The translations under genes and the position numbers were made by a program. The notes beneath the pieces are model-generated. The model was not told the DNA's origin, ran no database searches, and saw only the letters and a program-made list of their open reading frames with translations. Of a stretch of 64,000 nt of DNA, positions 24,901 through 33,924 are shown piece after piece. The DNA is from a virus. The stretch covers positions 1 through 64,000 of the IMG/VR virus record IMGVR_UViG_3300035698_022898; one strand, 5' to 3'. Numbering within the stretch: the first letter of the stretch is position 1; each line of letters begins with the position of its first letter.

Positions 24901-25555
24901 GTCCGTTCAAACTTGGGGGATGTTTGTTATAAAAACCACGGAACAAGTGGCTGAAAGATTTGCCGACGGAATGTCCTCAGCATTTACCGACTTTATTATG
25001 GGAACAGAAAAAGCCGGAAAAGCGTTTGAAGAGTTTGCCAAAGAGACATTATCTTGGCTTATTCAAATGATCATACGTCAACAACTGTACAATGCTTTAG
25101 TTGGTTCGCCGGGGGGCGGGGGCGGTCTTTTAGGAATGGCAACCAACTTAATAGGATCTTTTTTTTCACCGACTATGGGAGCAGGAGCCACAACCTCCGG
25201 AGTTGCTGCTTCTGGTGCAACAGGTTACGCCGCTTCACCTTCATTTGTTGTACACGGTGGGATGGATACAGGAAATGTAATTAGAGGCATATCCAACGGT
25301 CTTAAAGGAATGCACGTTCGACATAGTGGATTAGGTTCTGATGAAGTTCCAGCCATTCTACGAAAAAACGAGACCGTGTTGACACCTGCTCAGTTGGCCA
25401 GTGTATCAAAACCAGGATTAAATTTTAAAATGATTGTTCATAATGAAATGCCTGAACAAGCATATGTATCTTCTAAACCTCCTAAATTTGATGGAGTTCG
25501 TTGGGTATCAGAAATGTATATTGAAGGAAAAAAACGTAAAATGATTCCTAGTTAG
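21983..25555 (+). CDS. Tail tape measure protein
   Basis: The longest tail-body gene (1190 residues) follows the chaperones. Residues 90-330 resemble the tape-measure core (TTEIAEGMVLLAQAGLTAGE; LNMAAATQ-like ALFGLRGAQASAVL). Hydrophobic segments lie at about 430-490 (LIIPLLLGVALAAKGAM; VVLAISLLTGGLALLAS) and a long charged coiled coil at 770-970. A glycine-rich end follows. At roughly 1.5 angstrom per residue it predicts a tail near 170-180 nm. Confidence 0.9.
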   Translation: MATKNLGLGVTFYGHIDRTFIQATARLEQVLRKLNDTLGRASQQQRKWASSLKQTGTAAAKASGQHEVYNKQLSKMGGAFAQTLKGAVRVTTAYGIAARAIFGFTEAVSGGVVEIVLYDQALRNLQAISGATEAQLSAMSKEMVRAAQSTKFSTTEIAEGMVLLAQAGLTAGEAMDSVNPTITLAAGTLSDMKFTTDLMTTTLRAFNLQAIESARVADVMANAINRSKLTIDKLRTAFNYVGAGAAQIGLSLEETAASMMVLANNGMRASTIGTGLRQVLSRLVGPNKKLREEFKAYGISLQDVNPRIVGYQKALENLAPVLWDVEKAQVDMTKAYALFGLRGAQASAVLIKSLVSGDYQKMLDYTYRVGSANKMAATQAEGLGFKFKQLVDIAKTLALALGDAGIEGALHTFVDTLRTGTKAAADFVETGLGRLITKATLIIPLLLGVALAAKGAMLAVRGLGMALEFVKLHPVVLAISLLTGGLALLASIVDEVVSAERRWFTELEVVAVQLERTLAASKSYLGFFKALHEKFGEGVEETEEYKSTVIRLKEQLPELSSMIDENTDSVDDLVKSLEDFTNSKAEEAFSALVTTMAIAQRKARELDDTPAFKNFKKHMSISQGFIGSLAALGKELKLEPYQGKKAEVDKKYTAFFKAMLRDMPNELLTIEGIQERMNRLLVDRNVTVEFSEEIMERSSEALAKYVTSTREGLLVLSKESRALPQNFKESMERLMNSSERSVAISIAQQKVYFEKGKVTEEEYTRFKENQELKLLDLKVKNLTVMRNALGVSLGWETEEYLAANEEIVAARSEKVEKELEIEADRAERERELRLEETKDSLKLFDKIKKAREKSADDQVKKISAEIKATEKIAKLRYDIEVATIQAIFNINKHMWRLSEQIDIKKAEENRRRREKDAKDQIKDAIELAQVLELIRMEHEAKMAELHEKYADQRIAEEGGVIDQINRGLKNAQKSVQTWGMFVIKTTEQVAERFADGMSSAFTDFIMGTEKAGKAFEEFAKETLSWLIQMIIRQQLYNALVGSPGGGGGLLGMATNLIGSFFSPTMGAGATTSGVAASGATGYAASPSFVVHGGMDTGNVIRGISNGLKGMHVRHSGLGSDEVPAILRKNETVLTPAQLASVSKPGLNFKMIVHNEMPEQAYVSSKPPKFDGVRWVSEMYIEGKKRKMIPS

Positions 25556-25569
25556 GTTAGGAGGAAACT

Positions 25570-25953
25570 ATGCATATAGCTGGACAAAAAGTAAAAGATC
25601 CGCTTCTTCCTATTAAGGAAGTTAAAATAAAAAAGATGGTAAGAACCAGCAAAGAAGCTTCTTACACTCAAATTCGTTCTCGTAGTACTCGCACTAGGAG
25701 AAAATGGACTTTAGAATGGAAGAATGAGGGTTGTTTGACCGAAGTGGATTTTCAAAAACTTATGGATATACAAGACGATTATTGGGGGTCTGTTTTAGAA
25801 TGGACACACCCTTTTACCAACGAAACCTACACTAATGTTTTTATAGCCGATGAGGAATTATCCAGTGAAGTAGTTATTCCTTCTCATGTTAGTGGAGAAG
25901 CTATAGCCTGTGGTGGTTATAGATCTCTAACTTTACATTTGGAGCAGATATAA
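25570..25953 (+). CDS. Minor tail protein, lambda M-like
   Basis: A 127-residue beta protein (RRKWTLEWKNEGCLTEVDFQ; WGSVLEWTHPFTNETYTNVF) directly behind the tape measure, in the slot and of the size of lambda gpM, part of the tail tip. AGGAGG precedes the ATG. The spacing to the next gene is one base. Confidence 0.7.
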   Translation: MHIAGQKVKDPLLPIKEVKIKKMVRTSKEASYTQIRSRSTRTRRKWTLEWKNEGCLTEVDFQKLMDIQDDYWGSVLEWTHPFTNETYTNVFIADEELSSEVVIPSHVSGEAIACGGYRSLTLHLEQI

Positions 25954-25954
25954 A

Positions 25955-26572
25955 ATGCATCCTTTAAGCACAGCTGCCATTCAAGAAAAAAACAAACTTT
26001 CTTCAACCGAAGTATGGTGTTGGTTGTTGGAAGTTGCCATTGACACAGGTACGTTGCGTGTGACAGATAACGGTGAAGATATAGTTTGGCCTTCTTCCGG
26101 CAGCAATACTTATATCGCGTTTCCGTTTGAAATCGATGTTATCGCCGAAACGAGGACAGGGGAACTGCCCTACGTTGAAATTAGAATAAGTAATGTTACT
26201 AGAGCGATAGAACAGTATTTAGAGAATGAAATTCTTAGAACCGGGCAAGCTGTGTATCTTCGATTAGTAAATACAACTGCTCTAGCCAACACTTCATCTG
26301 AAATAGACTTTATTTTTTCTATCAACGGTATATCCTCCAATGCACAATGGGTCACTTTTAAATTGGGGGCTCGAGATATTTTTACAAGACGATTTCCTAG
26401 AAATCGTATTCATAAAAACAAGTGCAATGTTCGTAGATTTAAAGATGGTCATTGTGGGTATGCCGGTGCAGAAACCGTGTGTGATAGAACTTATGCCCGT
26501 TGTGTTGAACTAGGCAATCAATCCAGGTTTGGTGGGTATCCTGGAGTTGGAAGGAAGGGTTTGTATGTTTAG
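25955..26572 (+). CDS. Tail tip protein, lambda L-like, with C-terminal cysteine cluster
   Basis: The N-terminal two-thirds are beta-rich (ELPYVEIRISNVTRAIEQYL). The last 45 residues hold four cysteines (KCNVRRFKDGHCGYAG, then CDRTYARC) and end GGYPGVGRKG. In lambda gpL the C-terminal cysteines bind an iron-sulphur cluster, and the same pattern is present here. It lies before an NlpC/P60 gene, as L precedes K in lambda. Confidence 0.75.
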   Translation: MHPLSTAAIQEKNKLSSTEVWCWLLEVAIDTGTLRVTDNGEDIVWPSSGSNTYIAFPFEIDVIAETRTGELPYVEIRISNVTRAIEQYLENEILRTGQAVYLRLVNTTALANTSSEIDFIFSINGISSNAQWVTFKLGARDIFTRRFPRNRIHKNKCNVRRFKDGHCGYAGAETVCDRTYARCVELGNQSRFGGYPGVGRKGLYV

Positions 26573-27002
26573 TGCCTATAAATACCTCAGAGTTCCTTTT
26601 GTTGCATTTGGTAAAGACCTCAACGGATTGGATTGTTGGGGGCTTGTGGTACAAGTCTTTAAGGATTTTGGAATGGATCTTCCTGACTACTATCAAGCTT
26701 GTTATGATAAAATTATTGAAATTCAAGGGCAAGTGGTGCCTGACCCTATTTGGTTAAATAAAGCCATTGAAAGTCATCGACCAGATTGGATACCGTTAGA
26801 AGAACCAGAAATTCCCTGCCTTGTAGTTTTTAGAGGCACATACATTGAAAACATTCATTTGAATGGACATTTAGGTGTTTATATAGGAAATGGAAAAATG
26901 CTTCATACTTTTCCGAAAAAGGGAGTTCATAAAACTAGGCTGGACAACCCTTTATGGAAAAACAAAATAGAAGGGTTCTACAGGTATGTTGGCAAAAAAT
27001 AA
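26565..27002 (+). CDS. NlpC/P60 tail tip peptidase, lambda K-like
   Basis: GLDCWGLVVQ gives the catalytic Cys24 and GHLGVYIGNGKMLHT supplies His102 plus a second polar residue, as in NlpC/P60 cysteine peptidases that cut peptidoglycan during entry. The start at 26565 has AAGGAAGG upstream and overlaps the L-like stop; a start at 26529 would overlap far into it. The end overlaps the J-like gene by 17 bases. Confidence 0.8.
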   Translation: MFSAYKYLRVPFVAFGKDLNGLDCWGLVVQVFKDFGMDLPDYYQACYDKIIEIQGQVVPDPIWLNKAIESHRPDWIPLEEPEIPCLVVFRGTYIENIHLNGHLGVYIGNGKMLHTFPKKGVHKTRLDNPLWKNKIEGFYRYVGKK

Positions 27003-30000
27003 AGTTCTTCTTACGGTTGTTCACAACCCGTTTCGGTTCGTTTCTAATCCTCATGAGGGACGAATTGTAAAGGTTATGGACTTTATTCCGGGAAAAACTT
27101 CTCAGGAATACTATGAAGAAGTGGAACCCCTTCTCAAAAGGGACATGGGCTTTTCTGTTTCAATAGACGGAAAACCTGTTCCCTTTGAGTTTTTAGGAAC
27201 TAAAGAAGTAGAACCAGGAAGTAATATTGTTATTTGTCCTACTTATCACGGAGGTGGTGGTGGTCTTAAACTTGTGGCTATGATAGCCGTTGTTGTAATA
27301 GCTGCGATAGTTGCCCCTTATTTAGCCCCAATGATAGGCAAGGGAATGGTTGCCATGGGAGTAGGGACCACGACCTTGACTGTAAGCGGAGGAGTAATAT
27401 CTGCAGCCACAATGGCTACGGCCACCAGTATTGCTTTTAGTGCCGTAGCAATGATAGGTGCTTTTGCTGTAAATGCATTGATGCCTGCCCCTACTCCTTC
27501 TCTACCTTCAATAGGCGGATTAGGTGGTGCAATAGGAGGTTCTACTGGAACCAGTGTATCCTTAGATAAAGAGTCACCTACTTATTCTTGGCAATTAAGC
27601 AATAATACTTTGGAAGAGGGCGGAGTAGAGCCTGCTCTTTATGGATCTTTTAAAGTAACCCCGCCCATTATATCTAGACATATTACCACAGGAACAGATA
27701 ATAAACAGTATCTTAATTTACTTTTATTGGTAACTGGACATGAATTAGATTCCATCACAGACATACAATTAAACGATAACCCAATAGCCAACTTTACGGG
27801 TGTATCCACAGAAACTAGGTTAGGCACTTTAGACCAATCTGTGATTTCCTATTTTAATGACACAATAACCGATCAAGCTGTCGGGGCAACAATGTCTACC
27901 TCTTGGATTACTCGGGTAACTTCGGGTAATTCTGTTGAAGGTTTGGGCATTGTTTTTACTTTTTTTGGTGGATTGTTTTGTCAAGCTACTACTGGAGAAC
28001 TGGAATCTACTTCCGTAACCATAGAAATGCAATATCAAAAGGATGCCGAGGGCTGGACATCTTGGCAAACGGTTACTGTTTCAGGAGCAACCTCAGCCCC
28101 TGTTCGAAAATATTACAGAGTTAACGATCTTACTCCTGGTTCATATAGTGTAAGAGCTCGTTTTACGACTACACCAGAATCCGGTGTTCGTTATCAAAAC
28201 GGGTGTGTGCTAGATTACCTACAAGAAATTCTATATTCAGATTTTTCTTACCCAGGAAAATCTTTGTTGGCAATAAGAGCATTAGCCACAGACCAATTAT
28301 CAGGGGGAGTTCCTAGAATAACTTGTGTAACAACCAGAAGCACCGTACAAGTTTGGAATGGAAGTAGTTGGGTTTCTAAAGGGGCAACCAACCCTGCTTG
28401 GGCTTCTTACGATATGCTTGTAAATGGGTACTACGGCGGAGAAGCAGATGAAACCAAAGTAAACTACGACGAGTTTTCGGAATGGGCAGATTGGTGTACT
28501 CTTAAAGGGTATGCTTGTGCAATTTATTGGGATGTGGAAACAGCCATCCCGTTAGCTTTAGGACGTGTATCCGAAGTAGGTAGAGGCACTGTTATTCAAA
28601 GGGGAGTCAACTATGGTGTGCTGGTTGACAAAAAAGACGACCCCGTACAATTTTTTTCAGTCGGCAGTATAGCGGAAGACAGTTTAAACATGGAGTTCAT
28701 GGATCTAAGCGCACGATCAAATGCTGTCGAAATAACTTACTTTGACGCAACAAAAAACTACGATAGACACACAGTTTTTGTTCAGAACGATCAATATGAC
28801 GATACGTCAGAATTGGATAAAGTTACGAATCAAACGATGTACGCTTGTACGAATAGAACAGTTGCAGCTCAGTTCGCTCAATTTCTTTTAAACGGCAATG
28901 CTTACCTTAAACGAATAATCAGTTTTCAAGTAGATGTAGACGGTGTTGGTTGTCAACCTGGGGATGTAATTGAAGTTCAACATGATGTCCCCCAGTGGGG
29001 TTATGGTGGACGCATATTGTCTGCAACCACTTTTTCAGTTGTGTTGGATCGAGATGTTTTATTGGAAGTTGGAGTTGCTTATGTTGTAAAGGTAACTCAC
29101 TCCCAATTACCTCCTAATTGGAATAATATTACTGGTTATGCTCAGGGGGATTATGTTGTTCATGAAGGCTATATGTATAAAGCCAAATTGTCGAACACCG
29201 ATCAAGTACCCACTGTTCCTGCATATTGGCGTGCTGTTTCAGATTATTACGAACAGCAGAGTGTGGCTGCTGTTTTGGTCGAGACTACCACAAATGAAAT
29301 TACTTTGTCAGGGTCTTGGGATGTAACTCCTTCTGAATACGATGTATTTAGTTTTGGTACCACTGCCAATGTTATTAAAAAGTTCAGGCTTTTATCCATA
29401 GAAAGAAGTCAGGATGTTCTTTGTGACTTGACTATGATGGAATACTTTGATGAAATTTATGAGGATGGAGTAGAAATTCCAGAGTACCCAAATGAATCTT
29501 CTTTAGTAACATTAGCCGGCCTTGCTGGGGTTGCTTCTTGGTCCATAGTAGGAGGATCCGGTGTTCCTAGTGTGTACTTGACTTGGAGAGGTCAATCCAT
29601 AGGGTGGGAAGTTTTTTATAAGGATGAAGCTGACACGGAATGGACTCTGTACTCCAATGCTAAGAATCCAAATTGCACCATAACCGGCTTGATCCCTGGA
29701 AAAACTTATGACTTTAAGGTAAACGGTGTAGCCGAAGAACAAGGAGCAGAAGAAGTATCCGTGGCATATACTTTTAATGTTCCCCCTCCTCAATTAGGAA
29801 CTATTGTTTCAGACGAGTCTTCACTTTTATCAACAGCAAGTGGAGACTTGATTAGTAGAATTCAAATACCTTTTGAAACAAGCTACAATGCATGGAACGG
29901 TCCTTACATAGATTTTGATACGGAGGTGCAATCTAAGAAATCTGCAGATGCAGATTGGGTTTCCTCCGGAACGGTAGCCTCCTCTTCTGAATTGGTTTTC

Positions 30001-31134
30001 GTATCCCCTGTAGACGATGGGGAAGATTACGATATTAGACTTAGAAACGGGAAGGCAGGGTTTTACTCTGAATGGGTGTATTCCTATGACAACACTGTAA
30101 TAGGTAAATCCTCTTTACCACCTGATATAGATTCTATGTTTTTAAACGGCACTCGTTTAGTATGGAGATACCCGTCTCCCCCCAGAGACTTTGCAGGGTT
30201 TAAACTGAAAATAGGTTTTGATTCTAATGCAAACTGGAACACAGCTCAACTTTTACACGATGATTTAATTTTAGATTTATTCTTTAATATCCCCACAGTA
30301 ACGGGGTATGCTGCATTTATGGTCAAAGCTGTTGATGTTGCTGGCAACGAGAGCTCCAATTTTGCTTATGTTATAACAGGTTTTGGAGACGCTATTGTTG
30401 GTAATTTAATCACTACTTATGACCATCGTATATTAGGATGGCCTGGAGAAAAAACAGGGTGTACTCCTTTTGCAGGTGATTTGGATGCAGACGGGACTGT
30501 AGCTTTTTGGACTGAGGATGGGAATGTCTTTTGGACTGAGGATGGGAATGCCTTTTGGAGAGCTATGTATTCCCAGATGACCTACATAGCAGAATATAAT
30601 CCTATTGTAAATGAGTATACGGAAGAGCTCAAATGGGATTATACTGTAGAAGGCACGAACGTACGAGCTTATTATGCTTTGGATAATAGACAAATCTTTT
30701 GGCCTTCATCTGAAACAGAATTATTTTGGGCAACTACACATCCCGATGCGGATTTATTTTGGGAGGAACTTACTTGGGATGTTTGGCAAGGATCTTGGTC
30801 TCCCATAAGTGAGGGTTTTGCTTATTTTAAATTGCTTATAGCCGGCGGTATTGTAGGTGGAGAAGTTTCAGAATTTAAATTGTACATCGATGCAGAAGAT
30901 ATATTGGAACATTTTGAGGATGTGGTAATAAGTGTGGGCGGTTCTAGGCTTTCTTTAACCAAAACTTATAGAGTTATTCAAAACGTTCAAACGTCATTAC
31001 AATATGACGGGGGTTCCGCTAAAAGAGTAGAGACTTTAGATAAAGATAGTGCATTGGGACCTCTGCTCGTATGCTATGACAATTCAGATGTTTCTGTATC
31101 GGGAACTATTGATGCAGACATTCAAGGGTACTAA
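26986..31134 (+). CDS. Tail tip attachment protein, lambda J-like
   Basis: The first 100 residues hold an I-like region that ends NIVICPTYHGGGGG, followed by a hydrophobic segment (MIAVVVIAAIVAPYLAPMIG) and another near residue 150. This mirrors an I-J fusion. The central part has the J core (SPTYSWQLSNNTLEEGGVEP; WASYDMLVNGYYGG). Fibronectin type III-like domains follow (CTITGLIPGKTYDFKVNG). Near residue 1175 a short FW-rich repeat occurs. The protein should contact the host receptor and set host range. Confidence 0.85.
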   Translation: MLAKNKVLLTVVHNPFRFVSNPHEGRIVKVMDFIPGKTSQEYYEEVEPLLKRDMGFSVSIDGKPVPFEFLGTKEVEPGSNIVICPTYHGGGGGLKLVAMIAVVVIAAIVAPYLAPMIGKGMVAMGVGTTTLTVSGGVISAATMATATSIAFSAVAMIGAFAVNALMPAPTPSLPSIGGLGGAIGGSTGTSVSLDKESPTYSWQLSNNTLEEGGVEPALYGSFKVTPPIISRHITTGTDNKQYLNLLLLVTGHELDSITDIQLNDNPIANFTGVSTETRLGTLDQSVISYFNDTITDQAVGATMSTSWITRVTSGNSVEGLGIVFTFFGGLFCQATTGELESTSVTIEMQYQKDAEGWTSWQTVTVSGATSAPVRKYYRVNDLTPGSYSVRARFTTTPESGVRYQNGCVLDYLQEILYSDFSYPGKSLLAIRALATDQLSGGVPRITCVTTRSTVQVWNGSSWVSKGATNPAWASYDMLVNGYYGGEADETKVNYDEFSEWADWCTLKGYACAIYWDVETAIPLALGRVSEVGRGTVIQRGVNYGVLVDKKDDPVQFFSVGSIAEDSLNMEFMDLSARSNAVEITYFDATKNYDRHTVFVQNDQYDDTSELDKVTNQTMYACTNRTVAAQFAQFLLNGNAYLKRIISFQVDVDGVGCQPGDVIEVQHDVPQWGYGGRILSATTFSVVLDRDVLLEVGVAYVVKVTHSQLPPNWNNITGYAQGDYVVHEGYMYKAKLSNTDQVPTVPAYWRAVSDYYEQQSVAAVLVETTTNEITLSGSWDVTPSEYDVFSFGTTANVIKKFRLLSIERSQDVLCDLTMMEYFDEIYEDGVEIPEYPNESSLVTLAGLAGVASWSIVGGSGVPSVYLTWRGQSIGWEVFYKDEADTEWTLYSNAKNPNCTITGLIPGKTYDFKVNGVAEEQGAEEVSVAYTFNVPPPQLGTIVSDESSLLSTASGDLISRIQIPFETSYNAWNGPYIDFDTEVQSKKSADADWVSSGTVASSSELVFVSPVDDGEDYDIRLRNGKAGFYSEWVYSYDNTVIGKSSLPPDIDSMFLNGTRLVWRYPSPPRDFAGFKLKIGFDSNANWNTAQLLHDDLILDLFFNIPTVTGYAAFMVKAVDVAGNESSNFAYVITGFGDAIVGNLITTYDHRILGWPGEKTGCTPFAGDLDADGTVAFWTEDGNVFWTEDGNAFWRAMYSQMTYIAEYNPIVNEYTEELKWDYTVEGTNVRAYYALDNRQIFWPSSETELFWATTHPDADLFWEELTWDVWQGSWSPISEGFAYFKLLIAGGIVGGEVSEFKLYIDAEDILEHFEDVVISVGGSRLSLTKTYRVIQNVQTSLQYDGGSAKRVETLDKDSALGPLLVCYDNSDVSVSGTIDADIQGY
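30505..30552 (+). repeat. Tandem 24-base repeat inside the J-like gene (two units)
   Basis: Two near-identical 24-base units (30505-30528, 30529-30552) differ at one position and encode FWTEDGNV and FWTEDGNA. They continue a looser FW spacing further on (IFWPSS, LFWATT, LFWEEL). Slippage could change copy number. Confidence 0.75.
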
Positions 31135-31145
31135 GGAGAAATAAA

Positions 31146-32279
31146 ATGGCTGATTATCCTGCTGCTGGAGAAATTTCGGATGTGTCTGCTAATGAAGCTC
31201 AAATGAAAGCTAGGTTTGAGGAATGGTTAGCTGCAACAAAACAAAGTTTGGGTGGACTTCCTTACGCCGCATATACCATTTCTTCGGGGGATGTAACTCC
31301 TGTGGTGGGTTTATTTACTGTCGATGAGGAAGTTAACGGTATACCTGATAATTTAGATCATGTTGTATATACCAGTTTGAGAGACGGTGCTTTAATAGCC
31401 ATTCAAGCCGCCGACGATGATGCAGTTATTACGGTCAGACATGCTCAGGGAGGAAACGGTCAATTTACCTTAGCCAGCGGTGCTGACAAAGTCCTTAAAA
31501 GTGATCGATGGATGCTTTTTTTTAGAAACGGGACAGTGTGGGTTGAGCTTTCTTTGGAATCCTCTCTTCCTTCTTCAAATATACTAACCACAGACACCGC
31601 TCAAGATATTTCTGGAGACAAAGAGTTCCAAGATGGAAACAAAGTATTGTTTGGAACGGATGGCGACACAGAAGTTTACCACGATGGTAGTAATTTTAAG
31701 TTACTAAACACCACAGGGGATGCGCAGTTTTATTCCAATACTGCAAAGTTAGGTCTGGTGTTAGTTCCCGATGCCGGTGTGCATCTGTACTTCAATGCCG
31801 TTTTGAAGGCACAAACCACAGCTCTGGGACTACAACTTTCTGCAACAAATACCCTTATGGATCTTAATCAGGGTCAGTTGTTGGTGCACGAAACCCCTGC
31901 CTCGGACTTGACTGTTACCGGTGAAATTGTATCCTTAACTGCGGGGGAATTACTCGCTTTTGGTGATGTTTGTTATATAAAAGCGGCGGACGGGAAACTT
32001 TGGAAAGCAAACGCCACAGTTAGGGCAACCATGCCTTGTTTTGCTTTAGCTACTGCTGCCATTGCTGCTGATGCGACAGGTCTTTTCTTACTCACTGGGT
32101 TTGCGAGAAAGTCTACTTGGTCTTGGACTATTGGAAGTCTTATGTTTGTAAACACTTCCGATGGGGAATTAACACAAACTCAACCTAGTAGTTCTGGCGA
32201 ACAAATTCAAATAGTCGGTATAGCTACTCATGCAAACAGAATATGGTTCCGACCTGAATTGATTATGGCCGAGGTTTAA
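31146..32279 (+). CDS. Tail fibre protein, single YHDGSN-type repeat
   Basis: The N-terminal 150 residues form a domain shared with the next gene (AAGEISDVSANEAQMKARFE). One repeat module follows (LFGTDGDTEVYHDGSNFKLL), a beta-structured unit common in phage fibres and side fibres. The C-terminal domain (LTAGELLAFGDVCYIK to IVGIATHANRIWF) is also shared. AAGGAG precedes the ATG. Probably a trimeric fibre. Confidence 0.7.
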   Translation: MADYPAAGEISDVSANEAQMKARFEEWLAATKQSLGGLPYAAYTISSGDVTPVVGLFTVDEEVNGIPDNLDHVVYTSLRDGALIAIQAADDDAVITVRHAQGGNGQFTLASGADKVLKSDRWMLFFRNGTVWVELSLESSLPSSNILTTDTAQDISGDKEFQDGNKVLFGTDGDTEVYHDGSNFKLLNTTGDAQFYSNTAKLGLVLVPDAGVHLYFNAVLKAQTTALGLQLSATNTLMDLNQGQLLVHETPASDLTVTGEIVSLTAGELLAFGDVCYIKAADGKLWKANATVRATMPCFALATAAIAADATGLFLLTGFARKSTWSWTIGSLMFVNTSDGELTQTQPSSSGEQIQIVGIATHANRIWFRPELIMAEV

Positions 32280-32295
32280 TTTAAGGAGAAATAAA

Positions 32296-33924
32296 ATGGC
32301 TGACTTCCCTACCGCAGGACAGTTTGAGAGTAATACCGCAACTGGTGCTGAAATGAAGGCCCGGTTTGAAGCTCAATTGGCTGCTACCAAACAGTTAATA
32401 GGTGCTGAGTATAAAGAGGATCTCATCATTTCTGCAGGAACGGTAACTCCGACCTCTGTAGTTCTTACTATTGATGAAGAAACTGGTGGGATTGCTGATG
32501 ATTTAGATAATATAGAACTCACCAATTTTAGGGACGGAACTATTTTAGCTCTTAAAGCTTATGATGCAGATGCAGCCATTACCTTAAAGCATATGAGTGG
32601 GGGTTCTGGAGAAATATCTTTATCCAGTGGAGCAGATCAAGTATTGTCTTCTTCTGACTGGACTTTGTTGATTCGGGAAGGAGGGCAGTGGGATGAAATG
32701 GTGTTCAACTTCACCACTGCTCCTGGTACTACTCTAATGACTTTGGATACCGATCAAGATGTTTCTTCTAATAAAGAGTTTCAGGACGGCAAGAAAGTTC
32801 TTTTTGGAAGTGATGGGGATACTGAAAACTATCATGACGGGAGCAATTTTTATCTTATCAATACTACCGGTAGTATGTACTTTAGGCCCAAAGCTGGAGA
32901 AGAAGGTATCGTTATTGCCCCAGACGGAGCAGTGTCTCTTTACCACAATGCTCTGTTGAAATTTGCTACCAGTGCAACCGGTGCTTCTGTTACCGGGTCT
33001 TTGGTTGCTACCGGGTTTTCTTTATTAGACGGTAATTTTATGTACTTTGGTACTGATAATGATGCCAGTGTACAACACGACGGTTCCGATTTTTACTTAC
33101 TGAATACCACAGGGACCATGTACTTTAGGCCCAAGACCGGAGAAGTTGGACTTTCTTTAGTTCCAGACGGAGCGGCCTCCCTGTATTATGATAATTCTGT
33201 AAAGTTTGCTACTTCGGCGACCGGAGCTACTTTAACAGGAGATCTTGTTGCAGATAGTTTTTCATTGTTGGACGGTAAAAAAATGTTTTTTGGTAGTGAT
33301 GATGATACTGAAATCTATCACGACGGAAGTAATTTTTATCTCCTCAATACTACCGGAAGCATACATTTTAGACCTAAGTCTGGAGAAGAAGGAATCATTA
33401 TTGCTCCAGATGGAGCAGTAACCTTTTATCACGATAATGTGTCTAAATTAGCTACGACGGCAGATGGAATGGCTCTTTCTCAAACCAATGATGAAGTAGA
33501 CCTAAATTCTGGCACAGTTGAGATTGGTGCCGCTGGGGGTGGTTCAGACCATACTGTTTCAGGTCAGACCATTACTTTGACTGCTGGGGAAGCCCTCACT
33601 TTTGGTCAACTTTGTTACATGAAATCTGACGGAAAACTTTGGAAAGCCCGAGCAAATGCAGTTGGAACCATGCCGGCTTTGTTTATGGCTACCGCTAGTA
33701 TAAGTGCAGACACCACAGGAAAGTTTTTAAAGGATGGAACAGCAGTAGACGCCAGCTGGTCTTGGACTGCTGGACAAATTCTCTACACTTCTGAAACCAC
33801 CGCGGGGTCAATGGAAAGCACAGCCCCGGCGGTTAGTGGAGATCAACTACAAGCCGTTGGAATAGCTCTCAGTGCCACGGTTGTTTTATTCGATCCGGAT
33901 AAGATCCAAGGAGAGGTGCTGTAA
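32296..33924 (+). CDS. Tail fibre protein, three 81-residue repeats
   Basis: A paralogue of the preceding gene: the first dozen residues and the upstream AAGGAGAAATAAAATGGCTGA are nearly the same. The middle contains three modules beginning at residues 164, 245 and 326, an exact 81-residue period, with the core FGSDxDxEIYHDGSNFYLL. The C-terminal domain matches that of the paralogue. Its stop overlaps the next ATG region. Confidence 0.75.
   Translation: MADFPTAGQFESNTATGAEMKARFEAQLAATKQLIGAEYKEDLIISAGTVTPTSVVLTIDEETGGIADDLDNIELTNFRDGTILALKAYDADAAITLKHMSGGSGEISLSSGADQVLSSSDWTLLIREGGQWDEMVFNFTTAPGTTLMTLDTDQDVSSNKEFQDGKKVLFGSDGDTENYHDGSNFYLINTTGSMYFRPKAGEEGIVIAPDGAVSLYHNALLKFATSATGASVTGSLVATGFSLLDGNFMYFGTDNDASVQHDGSDFYLLNTTGTMYFRPKTGEVGLSLVPDGAASLYYDNSVKFATSATGATLTGDLVADSFSLLDGKKMFFGSDDDTEIYHDGSNFYLLNTTGSIHFRPKSGEEGIIIAPDGAVTFYHDNVSKLATTADGMALSQTNDEVDLNSGTVEIGAAGGGSDHTVSGQTITLTAGEALTFGQLCYMKSDGKLWKARANAVGTMPALFMATASISADTTGKFLKDGTAVDASWSWTAGQILYTSETTAGSMESTAPAVSGDQLQAVGIALSATVVLFDPDKIQGEVL
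32785..33513 (+). repeat. Three tandem 243-base coding repeats
   Basis: Units begin at 32785, 33028 and 33271, each 243 bases (81 codons). The paralogue upstream has only one unit, so the array grew by duplication. Amino-acid identity is high around the YHDGSNFYLLNTTG core and lower at the ends. Confidence 0.75.
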
